The notes: generated by a model not told the origin, from the sequence alone. A stretch of DNA of 64,000 nt from PFJX01 sp963713085 (GCA_963713085.1 CAVQKQ010000009.1:218916-282915); one strand, 5' to 3'; counted from the stretch's first letter, positions 34,944 through 44,006 are shown. Program-made: numbers and translations.

Positions 34944-37052
34944 TCAGAGCTTGAAGCCCGACACGGACACCTTCAATTCGTCCGACAATACCGTCAGCTG
35001 GCCGATGGAACTCGCGCTGCGGCGGGCGCCCTCGGAGGCCTGATCGGTCACTTTCAGAATGGCTCTCATGTTGCCGGCGATCTGCTCGGCGGTCCTGGCC
35101 TGGGCCTGGGTGGCGTCAGAGATGTTCTGGATCAGGCCGGCCAATTCGTCGGAAACGGTTTCGATCTCGGCCAGGGACAGACCCACCGCGTCCGATCGGG
35201 CCGCCCCCTCCACCACGCCCTGGGTCGACACCTCCATGGCGTTCACCGCCTCCTGGGTGTCGCTCTGGATGGTCTTGACGATGGCGCCGATGCGGCGGGT
35301 GGCCTGGGCGGAACGTTCCGCCAGGCGTTGCACCTCTTCCGCCACCACGGTGAAACCACGACCCGCCTCGCCGGCTGCAGCCGCCTGGATCGCGGCATTC
35401 AGGGCCAGCACGTTGGTTTGTTCGGTGATGTCCGCGATCAGACCCACGATCTCGCCGATCTCCTGGGAGGATTCCCCCAGGCGCTTGATGCGTTTCGAGG
35501 TCTCCTGGATCTGGTTGCGGATGGTGTTCATGCTCGAAATGGCGTCCCGCACCGAATCACCGCCACGGCGGGCGGTGACCAGGGATTGATCGGCCACCCG
35601 GGCGGATTCGGCGGCATTCTGCGACACCTGCGCGATGGAGGCGGACATCTGGTTCACCGCTTCGCTGGTCTCGGTGATCTGCTTGGATTGGTGTTCCGCC
35701 GCGGCCAGCAGCTCGTCGGAGGTGGTCCTGGCTTCCGAGGTGGCCTGGGTCACCTGCTCCGCCGCCCGGTGGATGCCCTGCACCAGCATGCGCAACTCGT
35801 CGATGGCATAGTTCACCGAATCGGCGATGGCGCCGGTGATGTCCTCGGTCACCGTGGCCTGTACGGTGAGGTCCCCTTCCGCCAGATCGCCCATTTCGTT
35901 CAGCAGGCGCAGGATGGCGTCCTGGTTGCGGCTGTTTTCCTGCGCGGCCTCCTCGGCGCGCCGGCGCGCCTCGCCCACGTTCGCCGATCCCAGCGCCATC
36001 AGGGCGACCAGGGCCAGCAGAGAGAAGAGCACCGCCAGGGCCAGCGAGAAATGGGTCCCCAGGTCCTGGTAGCTGGCGGTGAGGCGCTGGGTCATGGCCA
36101 ACAGTTGCTCGGACTCATCGAACAGTTCCCGGGCCGCCCGCTTGGCCTCCACCAGTTGGGGCATGCCTTTCAGGATGCCGGCCACCTGTTTTTCGAAGTT
36201 GGCGAACACCTCCCTCATTTCGAGCAGCTTCGCCCGTGCGTCTCCGCCGGATACCGCGGCGACGCCCAGGCTGTTGCTTCCCTGCAGCAGGCCATCCAGC
36301 GCCTCGCGGAAGGCATGGGCATCCTGCCCCAACTGGTAGGCCGTCTTCGGATTGATCCGATCCGCGGAGATCAGGGCGTTGGCGTTCTTGGCCATACGCT
36401 GGGTCCATAGCGCCTGCTGGTTGGCCAGGGCGATCTGCTTGCCGGCGCCCGACGGAATCCGGGAGATGAACTGCTCGGTCAGATCCAGCAGTTCGACGTT
36501 GCGCTTGTCGATATCGGCCAGGGCGCGGCCGATGGCCACCAACACGGTTTGCTGGCCGGTCACGGCCTGGATGTCCTGGTTGGAGACCTCCCAGCGTTTC
36601 TTGAGCTTGGCCAGGTCGGGCTGGATATAGCCGGGCGACGAGGGCACCCCGGCACCGCCGTCGATTAGAACATTCAGGCCGTCGGCGAAGGCCTTGCGGC
36701 TCTCCTCCAGCTGGATGAAAGCGGAACCGTTGCCCAGCGCGGCCTGTTGCGCGGTCTTGGTGTAACGCTGGGAAAGCATCTGCAGGCGTGTGGCGATGGC
36801 GATGTATTCCGCCTTGTTGCCGACCTGGACCGCGTTCCAGACGAACATGAGGGCCGCCAGCAGCAGGGAAACCAGCAGGGTGAGAACCGCCACCGACTGG
36901 CGCTGTTCCGCCGGGAAACGGTTGATCCAGGGCACCTTGTCCAGGTCCATCCCCATCCACCGGCCCATGGCCCGGTGCAGGCCGGGTCCCACTTTCTGGG
37001 CGATCGAGCCAACTGATTTATTCAAGTCCAATCGCGGCTTGCGCTTCGCCAT
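34944..37052 (-). CDS. pilJ: PilJ methyl-accepting chemotaxis transducer
   Basis: 702-residue receptor of the type IV pilus system. TM1 is near residues 50-73 and TM2 near 330-355, flanking a periplasmic region with two helical PilJ-type modules. A HAMP-like region and a long signalling coiled coil follow, with the conserved tip GRGFTVVAEEVQRLAERSAQ. It should pass pilus-retraction or surface signals through PilI to ChpA. Confidence 0.95.
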   Translation of the reverse strand: MAKRKPRLDLNKSVGSIAQKVGPGLHRAMGRWMGMDLDKVPWINRFPAEQRQSVAVLTLLVSLLLAALMFVWNAVQVGNKAEYIAIATRLQMLSQRYTKTAQQAALGNGSAFIQLEESRKAFADGLNVLIDGGAGVPSSPGYIQPDLAKLKKRWEVSNQDIQAVTGQQTVLVAIGRALADIDKRNVELLDLTEQFISRIPSGAGKQIALANQQALWTQRMAKNANALISADRINPKTAYQLGQDAHAFREALDGLLQGSNSLGVAAVSGGDARAKLLEMREVFANFEKQVAGILKGMPQLVEAKRAARELFDESEQLLAMTQRLTASYQDLGTHFSLALAVLFSLLALVALMALGSANVGEARRRAEEAAQENSRNQDAILRLLNEMGDLAEGDLTVQATVTEDITGAIADSVNYAIDELRMLVQGIHRAAEQVTQATSEARTTSDELLAAAEHQSKQITETSEAVNQMSASIAQVSQNAAESARVADQSLVTARRGGDSVRDAISSMNTIRNQIQETSKRIKRLGESSQEIGEIVGLIADITEQTNVLALNAAIQAAAAGEAGRGFTVVAEEVQRLAERSAQATRRIGAIVKTIQSDTQEAVNAMEVSTQGVVEGAARSDAVGLSLAEIETVSDELAGLIQNISDATQAQARTAEQIAGNMRAILKVTDQASEGARRSASSIGQLTVLSDELKVSVSGFKL

Positions 37053-37093
37053 GCCTTTTCCCTTTCAGATCCCGCCACGCCCATCCCGACCCA

Positions 37094-37612
37094 TCACAAC
37101 GCCACTTCAAGAAAAGCGGGCGTCGTCACCAGACGCTCTATGCTGATCTCCGTCCAGACCACCCCATCCTTGCCACGCCAGCGCGCAATCATCCAGGGTG
37201 CCGAGTCCTCGGTGGAAGGCTCTTGTTCCATATCCCCGCTGCTGCGCAAGCCCAGGGCCTGATCGATGCGCAGGGCGGCGTTGACGCCAAAACCGGGGTG
37301 GGCCAGCAACATGCGCGTTTCACCTCGCGCCATGGGCTCGGCGATGCCGACGAAGGCCGCCAGATCGGTACATCCGTACAACACGCCCCGCACGCCGGCG
37401 ACACCGACGAACCAGGGCCGGGCCCATGGAACCTCGGCCAATTCCTTCACGGTGACCACCTCGTTGACCTGATCCAAACTGACCAGCCAATGTTGCCCGC
37501 CGGCGATGAAACCCAGCTTGGACACCGAACCCGATGTCCCGTCCGCCGCCTTGAGCTTGTCCGCCAGACGATTCTGAAAGTCGCGCAGGCCCTCCTTGCT
37601 TGCTTCAGTCAC
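37094..37612 (-). CDS. pilI: PilI CheW-like adaptor
   Basis: 172-residue CheW-domain protein (KLGFIAGGQHWLVSLDQVNEVV, VRGVLYGCTDLAAFVG). It couples PilJ to ChpA. It is in the order pilG-pilH-pilI-pilJ-chpA, 41 bases before pilJ. Confidence 0.93.
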   Translation of the reverse strand: MTEASKEGLRDFQNRLADKLKAADGTSGSVSKLGFIAGGQHWLVSLDQVNEVVTVKELAEVPWARPWFVGVAGVRGVLYGCTDLAAFVGIAEPMARGETRMLLAHPGFGVNAALRIDQALGLRSSGDMEQEPSTEDSAPWMIARWRGKDGVVWTEISIERLVTTPAFLEVAL

Positions 37613-37631
37613 CGCATTTCATCCTTCCGCA

Positions 37632-37997
37632 TCATCCCAAGGCCACGATCTTGCCCAGCAGTTCTTCCGCCACGATCGGTTTGACCAGGTATTCCACCGC
37701 GCCTTGGCGCATGCCCCAGACCCGGTCGGTCTCCTGTCCCTTGGTGGTGCACATGATCACGGGAATATCCTGGGTCGCCTGGTCCCGGGACAATTGGCGT
37801 GTGGCCTGGAAGCCGTTCAGCCCGGGCATCACCACATCCATCAGGATCAGGTCCGGATGCTCCGCCTTCGCCATCGCCACCCCTTGATCGCCGTTCTCGG
37901 CGGCGATGACGTCGTAACCGTTCCTGCGCAGCAGATCAGTCAGAAAAAAGCGTTCCGTGGGCGAATCATCCACCACCAGCACTTTATTGATGGCCAT
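37632..37997 (-). CDS. pilH: PilH response regulator
   Basis: 121-residue single-domain receiver. The acidic pair is in VLVVDDSPTERFFL, the phospho-acceptor is in LILMDVVMPGLNG, and the conserved lysine is in YLVKPI. In the Pil-Chp system PilH works with the retraction ATPase side. Order and similarity distinguish it from PilG. Confidence 0.93.
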   Translation of the reverse strand: MAINKVLVVDDSPTERFFLTDLLRRNGYDVIAAENGDQGVAMAKAEHPDLILMDVVMPGLNGFQATRQLSRDQATQDIPVIMCTTKGQETDRVWGMRQGAVEYLVKPIVAEELLGKIVALG

Positions 37998-38027
37998 GTC
38001 GTTTCCTTGTGTCCGTCTCGACGTTTC

Positions 38028-38432
38028 TCATCCGGCGACGGCATCCTTGGTCCGATGGCGCTGCACCGCTTCCAGAAGGGTGTCCTTGGTGAAAGGCTTG
38101 GTGAGATATTCGTTGGAACCCACCAGCCGGCCGCGGGCGCGGTCGAACAGGCCGTCCTTGCTGGACAGCATGATCACGGGCGTATCCCGGAAACGGGCGT
38201 TCTTCTTGATCAGCGCGCAGGTCTGATAGCCGTCCAGGCGGGGCATCATGACATCCACGAAGATCACCCCCGGATGGTAGTCGGCGATCTTGGCCAGGGC
38301 GTCGAAGCCGTCCTCCGCCAGAATCACCTCGCAGCCCGCCTGGATCAGAAAGATCTCCGCGCTGCGCCGGATGGTGTTGCTGTCGTCGATCACCAGCACC
38401 TTGGTACCGGCAATAGTATTGGGATTGTTCAC
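38028..38432 (-). CDS. pilG: PilG response regulator
   Basis: 134-residue single-domain receiver. Motifs are VLVIDDSNTIRRSAEIFL, VIFVDVMMPRLDGYQT and YLTKPF. It opens the Pil-Chp operon and in known systems promotes pilus extension. The promoter should lie within the short gap to the secreted-protein gene upstream, or farther up. Confidence 0.94.
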   Translation of the reverse strand: MNNPNTIAGTKVLVIDDSNTIRRSAEIFLIQAGCEVILAEDGFDALAKIADYHPGVIFVDVMMPRLDGYQTCALIKKNARFRDTPVIMLSSKDGLFDRARGRLVGSNEYLTKPFTKDTLLEAVQRHRTKDAVAG

Positions 38433-38466
38433 GCCACCTCCTTAGACTCCAAGGCCAATCGGCCTG

Positions 38467-38715
38467 TCACGATCCATATTGCACGCACTGGCCCGCCGTC
38501 ATCCAGGCCGGCAGGCCGGTATTGAACCAATCAAGCTTCTTGCCGCCGCATTCGACGGCCCCGGGGGTATGACGGCCCGGATCGTTGGACACGCCTCGGC
38601 CGGCGACAGGCTCACCATCCTGGGGGGCATCCAGGGCGACATCCGGGACCGGTTCATCGCGGGCCTGGGCGTAGAAGGCCAGGACTGCCGCAATCAAGGC
38701 AACGCACCAACGCAT
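38467..38715 (-). CDS. Small secreted protein of unknown function
   Basis: 82 residues with a signal peptide (WCVALIAAVLAFYAQA). The mature part is acidic and has two cysteines (VECGGKK and GQCVQYG) that could form a disulfide. A strong ribosome binding site, GGAGGAAACAG, directly precedes the ATG, which supports a real gene. No family is recognised. Confidence 0.65.
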   Translation of the reverse strand: MRWCVALIAAVLAFYAQARDEPVPDVALDAPQDGEPVAGRGVSNDPGRHTPGAVECGGKKLDWFNTGLPAWMTAGQCVQYGS

Positions 38716-38879
38716 CTGTTTCCTCCATGGAAGCCCCTCCCCGAAGCGGGCCGGGCGCCCAGATCATCGGCAGAATGCCTGAGGAACTTGAGGCGCCGAC
38801 GAAAAATTGTCCCGCAAAGGATTCATTCACCTGGGTAGATAGGCCCCGATTGCCTTGTCCGCCGAGGCCGGGGCAATGC

Positions 38880-39050
38880 CTAGATCGCCAGCATCTCGAA
38901 ATCCTCCTTGCGCGCCCCGCATTCCGGACAGGTCCAGTTCGGCGGGACATCCTCCCAGCGCGTGCCGGGGTGGATCCCATCCTCCGGACGTCCCTTGGCC
39001 TCGTCATAGATCAAACCGCACACCAGGCACATCCAAGTTTGGTACTCCAT
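38880..39050 (-). CDS. Rubredoxin
   Basis: 56-residue iron-sulfur protein carrying one Fe bound by four cysteines. They are at C8 and C11 (MCLVCGLIYDE) and C41 and C44 (WTCPECGARKEDF). The central PEDGIHPGTRWEDVP is also typical. It transfers electrons, for example to oxygenases or reductive detoxification enzymes. It is divergent from thiD. No strong ribosome binding site is visible before the ATG. Confidence 0.95.
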   Translation of the reverse strand: MEYQTWMCLVCGLIYDEAKGRPEDGIHPGTRWEDVPPNWTCPECGARKEDFEMLAI

Positions 39051-39079
39051 GGTCAGTCGGGGGCTTATGGCTTATGTAA

Positions 39080-39085
39080 TAGAAT
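39080..39085 (+). promoter_or_regulatory. Possible -10 hexamer for thiD
   Basis: TAGAAT lies 41 bases before the chosen thiD start, in an A+T-richer patch between the divergent rubredoxin and thiD genes. No good -35 box is seen. Confidence 0.3.
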
Positions 39086-39126
39086 GCGATTTTGCCCACA
39101 CTCGCGGCCCCCGCCAAGCTTATTCC

Positions 39127-39966
39127 ATGTCCCCTGCCTCCCCTTCGGGCCAGCCCTTGCCCGCGGTCTTGGTGTTCGCCGGCACCGACCCCACCGGCGG
39201 CGCCGGCCTACAGGCCGACATCCTCACCCTGGCCAGCATGGGCTGCCATCCCCTGTCCGTGGTCACCGCCATCACGGTGCAGGACACCGTGGGGGTGGAC
39301 GACTACCTGCCCATCGACGCCGAATGGATCGCCGACCAGGCCCGAGGCGTGCTGGAAGACATCCCCGTGGCCGCCATCAAGATCGGCATGATCGGCAGCA
39401 CCGAGGCGGTGGCCGCCATCGCCGAGGTGGTGTCCGACTATCCGGACATCCCCCTGGTGCTGGATCCGGTGCTCACCTCGGGCCGGGGCGATCCCCTGGC
39501 CAACGAGGAGCTGATCGAGGCCATCCGCGACCTGCTCCTACCCCAGACCTCCATCCTCACCCCCAACAGCCTGGAAGCGCGCCGCTTGGCGGAAGACGTC
39601 AACAGCGACGACGACGATCCCGACCTGAGCGAATGCGCGCGCCGCCTGATAGACCTCGGCAGCGAGTTCGTCCTGATCACCGGCGCCCACGAGCAGGGCG
39701 CCCAGGTCACCAACACCCTCTACAACACCCGGGGCGTCATCCATCGCCTCGACTGGGACCGCCTGGCCGGCAACTACCACGGCTCCGGCTGCACCCTGGC
39801 CTCGGCCCTGGCCGCCCTGCTGGCCCAGGGCCAGGATATCGCCGAGGCGGCCAGGGAGGCCCAGGAGTACACCTACCAGACCCTCAAGCACGCCTACCGG
39901 GCCGGCATGGGCCAGCACATCCCGGACCGGCTTTACTGGGTGCGGGGAGACGATGAAGAGGATTGA
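39127..39966 (+). CDS. thiD: Hydroxymethylpyrimidine/phosphomethylpyrimidine kinase
   Basis: 279-residue ribokinase-fold enzyme that phosphorylates HMP and HMP-P in thiamine synthesis. Signatures are FAGTDPTGGAGLQADI near the N-terminus and GSGCTLASALAALLAQG near the C-terminus. The start at 39127 gives the family N-terminus; an in-frame ATG at 39067 lies before the likely promoter. It overlaps thiE by 14 bases. Confidence 0.95.
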   Translation: MSPASPSGQPLPAVLVFAGTDPTGGAGLQADILTLASMGCHPLSVVTAITVQDTVGVDDYLPIDAEWIADQARGVLEDIPVAAIKIGMIGSTEAVAAIAEVVSDYPDIPLVLDPVLTSGRGDPLANEELIEAIRDLLLPQTSILTPNSLEARRLAEDVNSDDDDPDLSECARRLIDLGSEFVLITGAHEQGAQVTNTLYNTRGVIHRLDWDRLAGNYHGSGCTLASALAALLAQGQDIAEAAREAQEYTYQTLKHAYRAGMGQHIPDRLYWVRGDDEED

Positions 39967-40597
39967 TCTGCGCGGCCTCTACGCCATCACTCCGGACTGG
40001 TCCGACAGCCGCCGCCTGCTGGCGGCGAGCGAGGCGAACCTGGCCGCCGGCTGCCGCCTGATGCAATACCGCAACAAGAACGCCACGCCCAGCCTGCGTC
40101 GGGAGCAGGCCGTGGCCCTGCGCGGCCTGACCCGCGAATACGGCGCCCGCCTGATCGTCAACGACGACCTGGACCTGGCGCTCTCCGTCGAGGCCGACGG
40201 CGTCCACCTGGGCGGGGAGGACGGCGACCTGGCCGCCGCCCGCGCCGGTCTCGGACCCGATAGAATCCTCGGCGCCTCCTGCTACCAGAGCCTGGCCCTG
40301 GCGCAGGCGGCAGCCCGGGCGGGGGCGGACTACCTGGCCTTCGGCAGCTTCTTTCCTTCCCCCACCAAGCCCGGAGCCCAGCGGCCAGATCCCGCCCTGC
40401 TGGCCCTGGCGAAGCAGGCCACGGGCCTGCCGGTGTGCGCCATCGGCGGCATCACCCCGGCCAACGGCGCCGGCCTGGTGGCGGCCGGGGCGGACCTGTT
40501 GGCGGTGATCAGCGCCTTGTACGAGGCGCACGACCCGGCCCGGGCCACGGCACAATTCATTCGCATTTTCGAGGCATCCCTGGAGAACACGCTATGA
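39953..40597 (+). CDS. thiE: Thiamine-phosphate synthase
   Basis: 214-residue TIM-barrel enzyme that joins HMP-PP and thiazole phosphate to thiamine phosphate. Motifs are LMQYRNKNA, LIVNDDLDLAL, VHLGGEDGD, AFGSFFPSPTKPGA and CAIGGITPANG. It is coupled to thiD upstream and hemL downstream by overlapping codons. No TPP riboswitch is seen before thiD. Confidence 0.95.
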   Translation: MKRIDLRGLYAITPDWSDSRRLLAASEANLAAGCRLMQYRNKNATPSLRREQAVALRGLTREYGARLIVNDDLDLALSVEADGVHLGGEDGDLAAARAGLGPDRILGASCYQSLALAQAAARAGADYLAFGSFFPSPTKPGAQRPDPALLALAKQATGLPVCAIGGITPANGAGLVAAGADLLAVISALYEAHDPARATAQFIRIFEASLENTL

Positions 40598-41880
40598 CCT
40601 CCCGCAACGACCAACTCTTCGAGCAATCCCAGAAATTCATCCCTGGCGGCGTCAACTCCCCGGTGCGGGCCTTCCGCTCCGTGGGCGGCACGCCCCGCTT
40701 CTTCGCCAAGGGCGCGGGCAGCCGGGTGTGGGACGCGGACGGCAAGGCCTACCTGGATTACGTGGGCTCCTGGGGCCCCCTGATCCTGGGCCATGCCGAC
40801 CCGGACGTGGTCAAGGCGGTGCAGGACACCGCCGCCCTGGGCTTGAGTTTCGGCGCCCCCACCGAGATGGAACTGCGCATGGCAGAACAGCTGGTGGCCA
40901 TGCTGCCCAGCCTGGAGAAGATCCGCCTGGTCTCCTCAGGCACGGAGGCCACCATGAGCGCCATCCGCCTGGCCCGAGGCCATACAGGCCGGGACCTGCT
41001 CATCAAGTTCGAGGGCTGCTACCACGGCCACGCCGACAGCCTGCTGGTTAAGGCCGGCTCCGGCCTGCTCACCTTCGGCGCTCCCAGCTCCGCCGGGGTC
41101 CCCGACGACACCTCCAAGCACACCCTGGTGCTGGACTACAACGACATCGACCAGGTGAACCGCCTGTTCGCGGAAAAGGGCGATGAGATCGCCTGCGTCA
41201 TCGTCGAGGCAGTGGCCGGCAACATGAACCTGGTCAAGCCCAAGCCCGGCTTCCTGGAGGCCCTGCGGGAAAACTGCACCAAACACGGCGCGGTGCTGAT
41301 CTTCGACGAGGTGATGACCGGCTTCCGGGTCGGCGCCGGCTGCGTCCAAGGCCTCTACGGCATCACCCCCGACCTCACCACCCTGGGCAAGGTCATCGGC
41401 GGCGGCCTGCCGGTGGGCGCCTTCGGCGGCCGGGCAGAAATCATGGACAAACTGGCCCCGCTGGGCCCCGTGTACCAGGCCGGCACCCTGTCCGGCAACC
41501 CGGTGGCGGTGGCCGCCGGTCTGAAGACCCTGGAGAAGATCAGCGCCCCCGGCTTCTTCGAGGCCCTCACCGCCAAGACCCGGCGCCTGGTGGACGGCCT
41601 CGGCGCCGCCGCCCGGGAGGCCGGCATCATGGCCTGCGCCGACTCGGTGGGCGGCATGTTCGGGGTTTACTTCCGCGCCACGCCCCCCACTTCCTACGCG
41701 GAGGTCATGACCAGCGACAAGGAAGCCTTCAACCGCTTCTATCACCTGATGCTGCTGGAAGGCATCTACCTGGCCCCTTCCGCCTTCGAGGCCGGCTTCG
41801 TCTCCGCCGCCCACTCGGATGCGGACATCGACGCCACCATCGCCGCCGCCGCCCGCTGCTTCGAGAAACTGGGCGGATGA
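40594..41880 (+). CDS. hemL: Glutamate-1-semialdehyde 2,1-aminomutase
   Basis: 428-residue PLP enzyme making 5-aminolevulinate for tetrapyrrole synthesis. The PLP lysine is in TTLGKVIGGGLPVGAFGG. FIPGGVNSPVRAFRSVGG at the N-terminus is a family hallmark. Its ATG overlaps the thiE stop (ATGA) and its stop overlaps the next start (ATGA), so thiD-thiE-hemL and the next gene form a tightly coupled unit. Confidence 0.97.
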   Translation: MTSRNDQLFEQSQKFIPGGVNSPVRAFRSVGGTPRFFAKGAGSRVWDADGKAYLDYVGSWGPLILGHADPDVVKAVQDTAALGLSFGAPTEMELRMAEQLVAMLPSLEKIRLVSSGTEATMSAIRLARGHTGRDLLIKFEGCYHGHADSLLVKAGSGLLTFGAPSSAGVPDDTSKHTLVLDYNDIDQVNRLFAEKGDEIACVIVEAVAGNMNLVKPKPGFLEALRENCTKHGAVLIFDEVMTGFRVGAGCVQGLYGITPDLTTLGKVIGGGLPVGAFGGRAEIMDKLAPLGPVYQAGTLSGNPVAVAAGLKTLEKISAPGFFEALTAKTRRLVDGLGAAAREAGIMACADSVGGMFGVYFRATPPTSYAEVMTSDKEAFNRFYHLMLLEGIYLAPSAFEAGFVSAAHSDADIDATIAAAARCFEKLGG

Positions 41881-42938
41881 ACGAGGAACTCTCCCCGGAG
41901 GACAACCTGCGGCTTCAGGTCCTGCTGTCCCAGGACCTGAAGGCGATACGCATCGACGAAACGAACCTGATCCTCCACGCCCTCACCGACAAGGGCGAGG
42001 CCAGCCTGCCCCTGCAGCCCAACTGCCGCGCCGACAAGTACCTGCGACTGGTGCGGGAACTGTTGTCCGGCCATGCCCTGGGCTCTCCCGGCGGCTACCC
42101 GGTGTACCTGTCCCGCTGGACCCGCCACGGCCAGATGGAAGGCGGCAACCTGGGCCGGCTGCTGCTCACCGGCGAGGAGGAGGCGGTGGTGGCCGTGGTC
42201 TACTCGCCCGCCCTCACCGACAAGTTGGCCCGCTACGCCTGGTGGACCATGCCCACCATCGAGAATGCCCGTCTGATGCTGCGCCGTGAGGCCGTGGCCC
42301 AGGGACCCATGGGCAAGGTGCTGGCGGATTTCCTGGTTGAACACCTGCCGTTTCTCCAGGACGACCACCTGGGCATCATGGATACCGTGGCGGTGCTGAT
42401 CCATTCCCGGGCCCTGAGCCCGGCCCAGTTGGAAACGACCTGGAAGAAGGGCAAGCGCAGCAACAGCCACTACGTCGCCATCCTGGAGATACTGGCCGGC
42501 GACTTGCCCTGTGCCCTGCCGCCCCACCCCGAGCATGATGCCGTGGCCGCCGACCTGGCGGACCAAATCGCCGCCGGCCGGCCCGCGGCGGTGGCCCTGG
42601 AAAAGGCCCTCACGGCCCAGGGCCAGACCTTCCTGGCCGCCTGCCAGGACGTCCTGGAACGGCCGGAGACCCAGGAAGTGGTCAGCCGCACCCTCAATGC
42701 CATAGGCCGCTATTTCTCGGCGGAGCTGGACCTTGCCGGTGATGACGACTTCCATGGCTGCGACGCATGCCAGGCCCTGGCTCCGAGGCTGGAGGCCGCC
42801 CTGCGCCTGGCCCGCAGCAACGACGAGCCGGTCGGCGCCATATTCGCCCGCTCCACCGCCATCGGTTCCCTGATGCGGCGCAAGATCGACCCGGTGACCC
42901 GGCCACTGCTAGAGGCAATCCGCTTGCTACGATCCTGA
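41877..42938 (+). CDS. Possible DsrS-like cytoplasmic protein
   Basis: 353-residue soluble protein resembling, from memory, DsrS proteins of sulfur oxidisers. Shared-looking segments are SPEDNLRLQVLLSQDLKAIRIDE, RELLSGHALGSPGGYPVYLSRWTR and YAWWTMPTIENARLMLRR. In Allochromatium, DsrS acts in the cytoplasm and affects Dsr protein levels; no other dsr genes except a DsrE-family gene are here. It is coupled to hemL. If the DsrS match is wrong, it is an unknown. Confidence 0.6.
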   Translation: MNEELSPEDNLRLQVLLSQDLKAIRIDETNLILHALTDKGEASLPLQPNCRADKYLRLVRELLSGHALGSPGGYPVYLSRWTRHGQMEGGNLGRLLLTGEEEAVVAVVYSPALTDKLARYAWWTMPTIENARLMLRREAVAQGPMGKVLADFLVEHLPFLQDDHLGIMDTVAVLIHSRALSPAQLETTWKKGKRSNSHYVAILEILAGDLPCALPPHPEHDAVAADLADQIAAGRPAAVALEKALTAQGQTFLAACQDVLERPETQEVVSRTLNAIGRYFSAELDLAGDDDFHGCDACQALAPRLEAALRLARSNDEPVGAIFARSTAIGSLMRRKIDPVTRPLLEAIRLLRS

Positions 42939-42952
42939 CCCCGCCAAAGGAA

Positions 42953-42973
42953 ACGGGCACCTGCGGTGCCCGT
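42953..42973. terminator. Hairpin between convergent genes
   Basis: ACGGGCACC and GGTGCCCGT form a perfect 9-bp stem with a three-base loop. On the minus strand it is followed by TTTCCTTTGG, a weak T-rich tail. It probably ends the convergent transcripts. Confidence 0.5.
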
Positions 42974-42995
42974 CCGGGTCGGGGAAACACCGAAT

Positions 42996-43967
42996 CTATT
43001 TTCCGGGTTGGGCCGGCGTCTCCGGGGCGATCGGCTCCATGAACTTCTGCATGAAGGCGGCCGGATCCAGCGGGGTGTCCGACTCGGCCTGCTCCGGGGA
43101 CTGAGCGGATTCCGTGGGCGCGGCGGGAGCCGGCTGGACGTTGGCCTGGGCCGATGCGTCGGGTGCCGCCGCGCCCTGGCCAGTTGGCTGGGCCGGAGCG
43201 GCAGCCGGAGCATGCTGGATGAAGTACAGGAAGGGATTGGGAATAACGGGCATCTGGGGCGCCGGCACCTGGGCAACGGGCGGTTGCGGTTGCGGTTGCG
43301 GTTGCGGTTGCGGTTGCGGTGCAGGTGCCTGGGGGACGCGTATCTGCGGTGCCGGTGCCGGCGTTGCCACCGGCGCCTGCATTACGAAGGGGAAGAAACC
43401 AGGCATTTGCACCGGCGCGACCGGTTGTGGCCGCGTCATGAACTGCTGCTGCGGCGACGGGAGGAATTGTTGTGGCTGCGTCATGAACTGCTGCTGCGGC
43501 GACGGGAGGAATTGTTGTGGTTGCGTCATGAACTGCTGCGGCACGGGGAAAGGCAGGGTGCCCTGGGACGGGCTGAAAAACATGGTCGGCTGGGAGGGCG
43601 TAAAGGCCGGCGGCGCGAACGGCAGCGGCATGGTCTGGCGCAGGTAAGGATTGCCGGAGAAGGGACCGCCCAGATAGGGATTGGTCATCTGGTTCAGATA
43701 GTTGTTGGACATCATGTTGGGGGCCATCTGCAGGGCCGGATAGAGGCCATTCCCCAGCAACCCGATCCCGCCCAGGCCACCCAGGCCCAGCAGGGGATTT
43801 ACCCCCATGCCGAACGGCGACGATGGCACGCCGAAGGGGTTGAACGCGGGCGTGGGATTGAACAGGCCCGGCGGCGAGAACATGGCCATGGGATTGAACA
43901 TCCCATCGAACCCGGCCTGGGCGGTGCCCGCCAATCCGGCAAGCAGTAGAGGCACGATGCGCTTCAT
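42996..43967 (-). CDS. Secreted low-complexity Pro/Gln/Met-rich protein
   Basis: 323 residues with a signal peptide (RIVPLLLAGLAGTAQA). The mature chain is rich in Pro, Gln, Met, Phe and Asn. It contains a 15-residue tandem unit (QFMTQPQQFLPSPQQ) repeated in the DNA with 45-base period, and a (PQ)n run from a hexanucleotide repeat. No globular domain is recognised. The start at 43967 has AAGGAG six bases upstream. It may be a surface or matrix protein, which is inference. Confidence 0.75.
   Translation of the reverse strand: MKRIVPLLLAGLAGTAQAGFDGMFNPMAMFSPPGLFNPTPAFNPFGVPSSPFGMGVNPLLGLGGLGGIGLLGNGLYPALQMAPNMMSNNYLNQMTNPYLGGPFSGNPYLRQTMPLPFAPPAFTPSQPTMFFSPSQGTLPFPVPQQFMTQPQQFLPSPQQQFMTQPQQFLPSPQQQFMTRPQPVAPVQMPGFFPFVMQAPVATPAPAPQIRVPQAPAPQPQPQPQPQPQPPVAQVPAPQMPVIPNPFLYFIQHAPAAAPAQPTGQGAAAPDASAQANVQPAPAAPTESAQSPEQAESDTPLDPAAFMQKFMEPIAPETPAQPGK
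43281..43320. repeat. Hexanucleotide tandem repeat (GGTTGC)n
   Basis: Nearly seven tandem copies of a six-base unit encode alternating Pro-Gln in the secreted low-complexity protein. Copy-number changes would stay in frame. Confidence 0.85.
43434..43530. repeat. 45-bp tandem repeat inside a gene
   Basis: CGTCATGAACTGCTGC recurs at 43434, 43479 and, in a shortened form, 43524, giving a 45-base unit of two full copies plus a partial one. Copies are nearly identical, so the expansion is recent. Confidence 0.85.
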
Positions 43968-44006
43968 GAGCATCTCCTTAATCAATTTTGCAACCTGAAA
44001 ATCAAA

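Noticed and set aside
39953..40597. TPP riboswitch expected near thiamine genes
   Set aside because: The 5' region of thiD is short and shows no thi-box-like pattern.
43434..43530. Regularly spaced repeat considered as CRISPR
   Set aside because: The 45-base units are contiguous, in frame and lack variable spacers; they lie within a coding gene.
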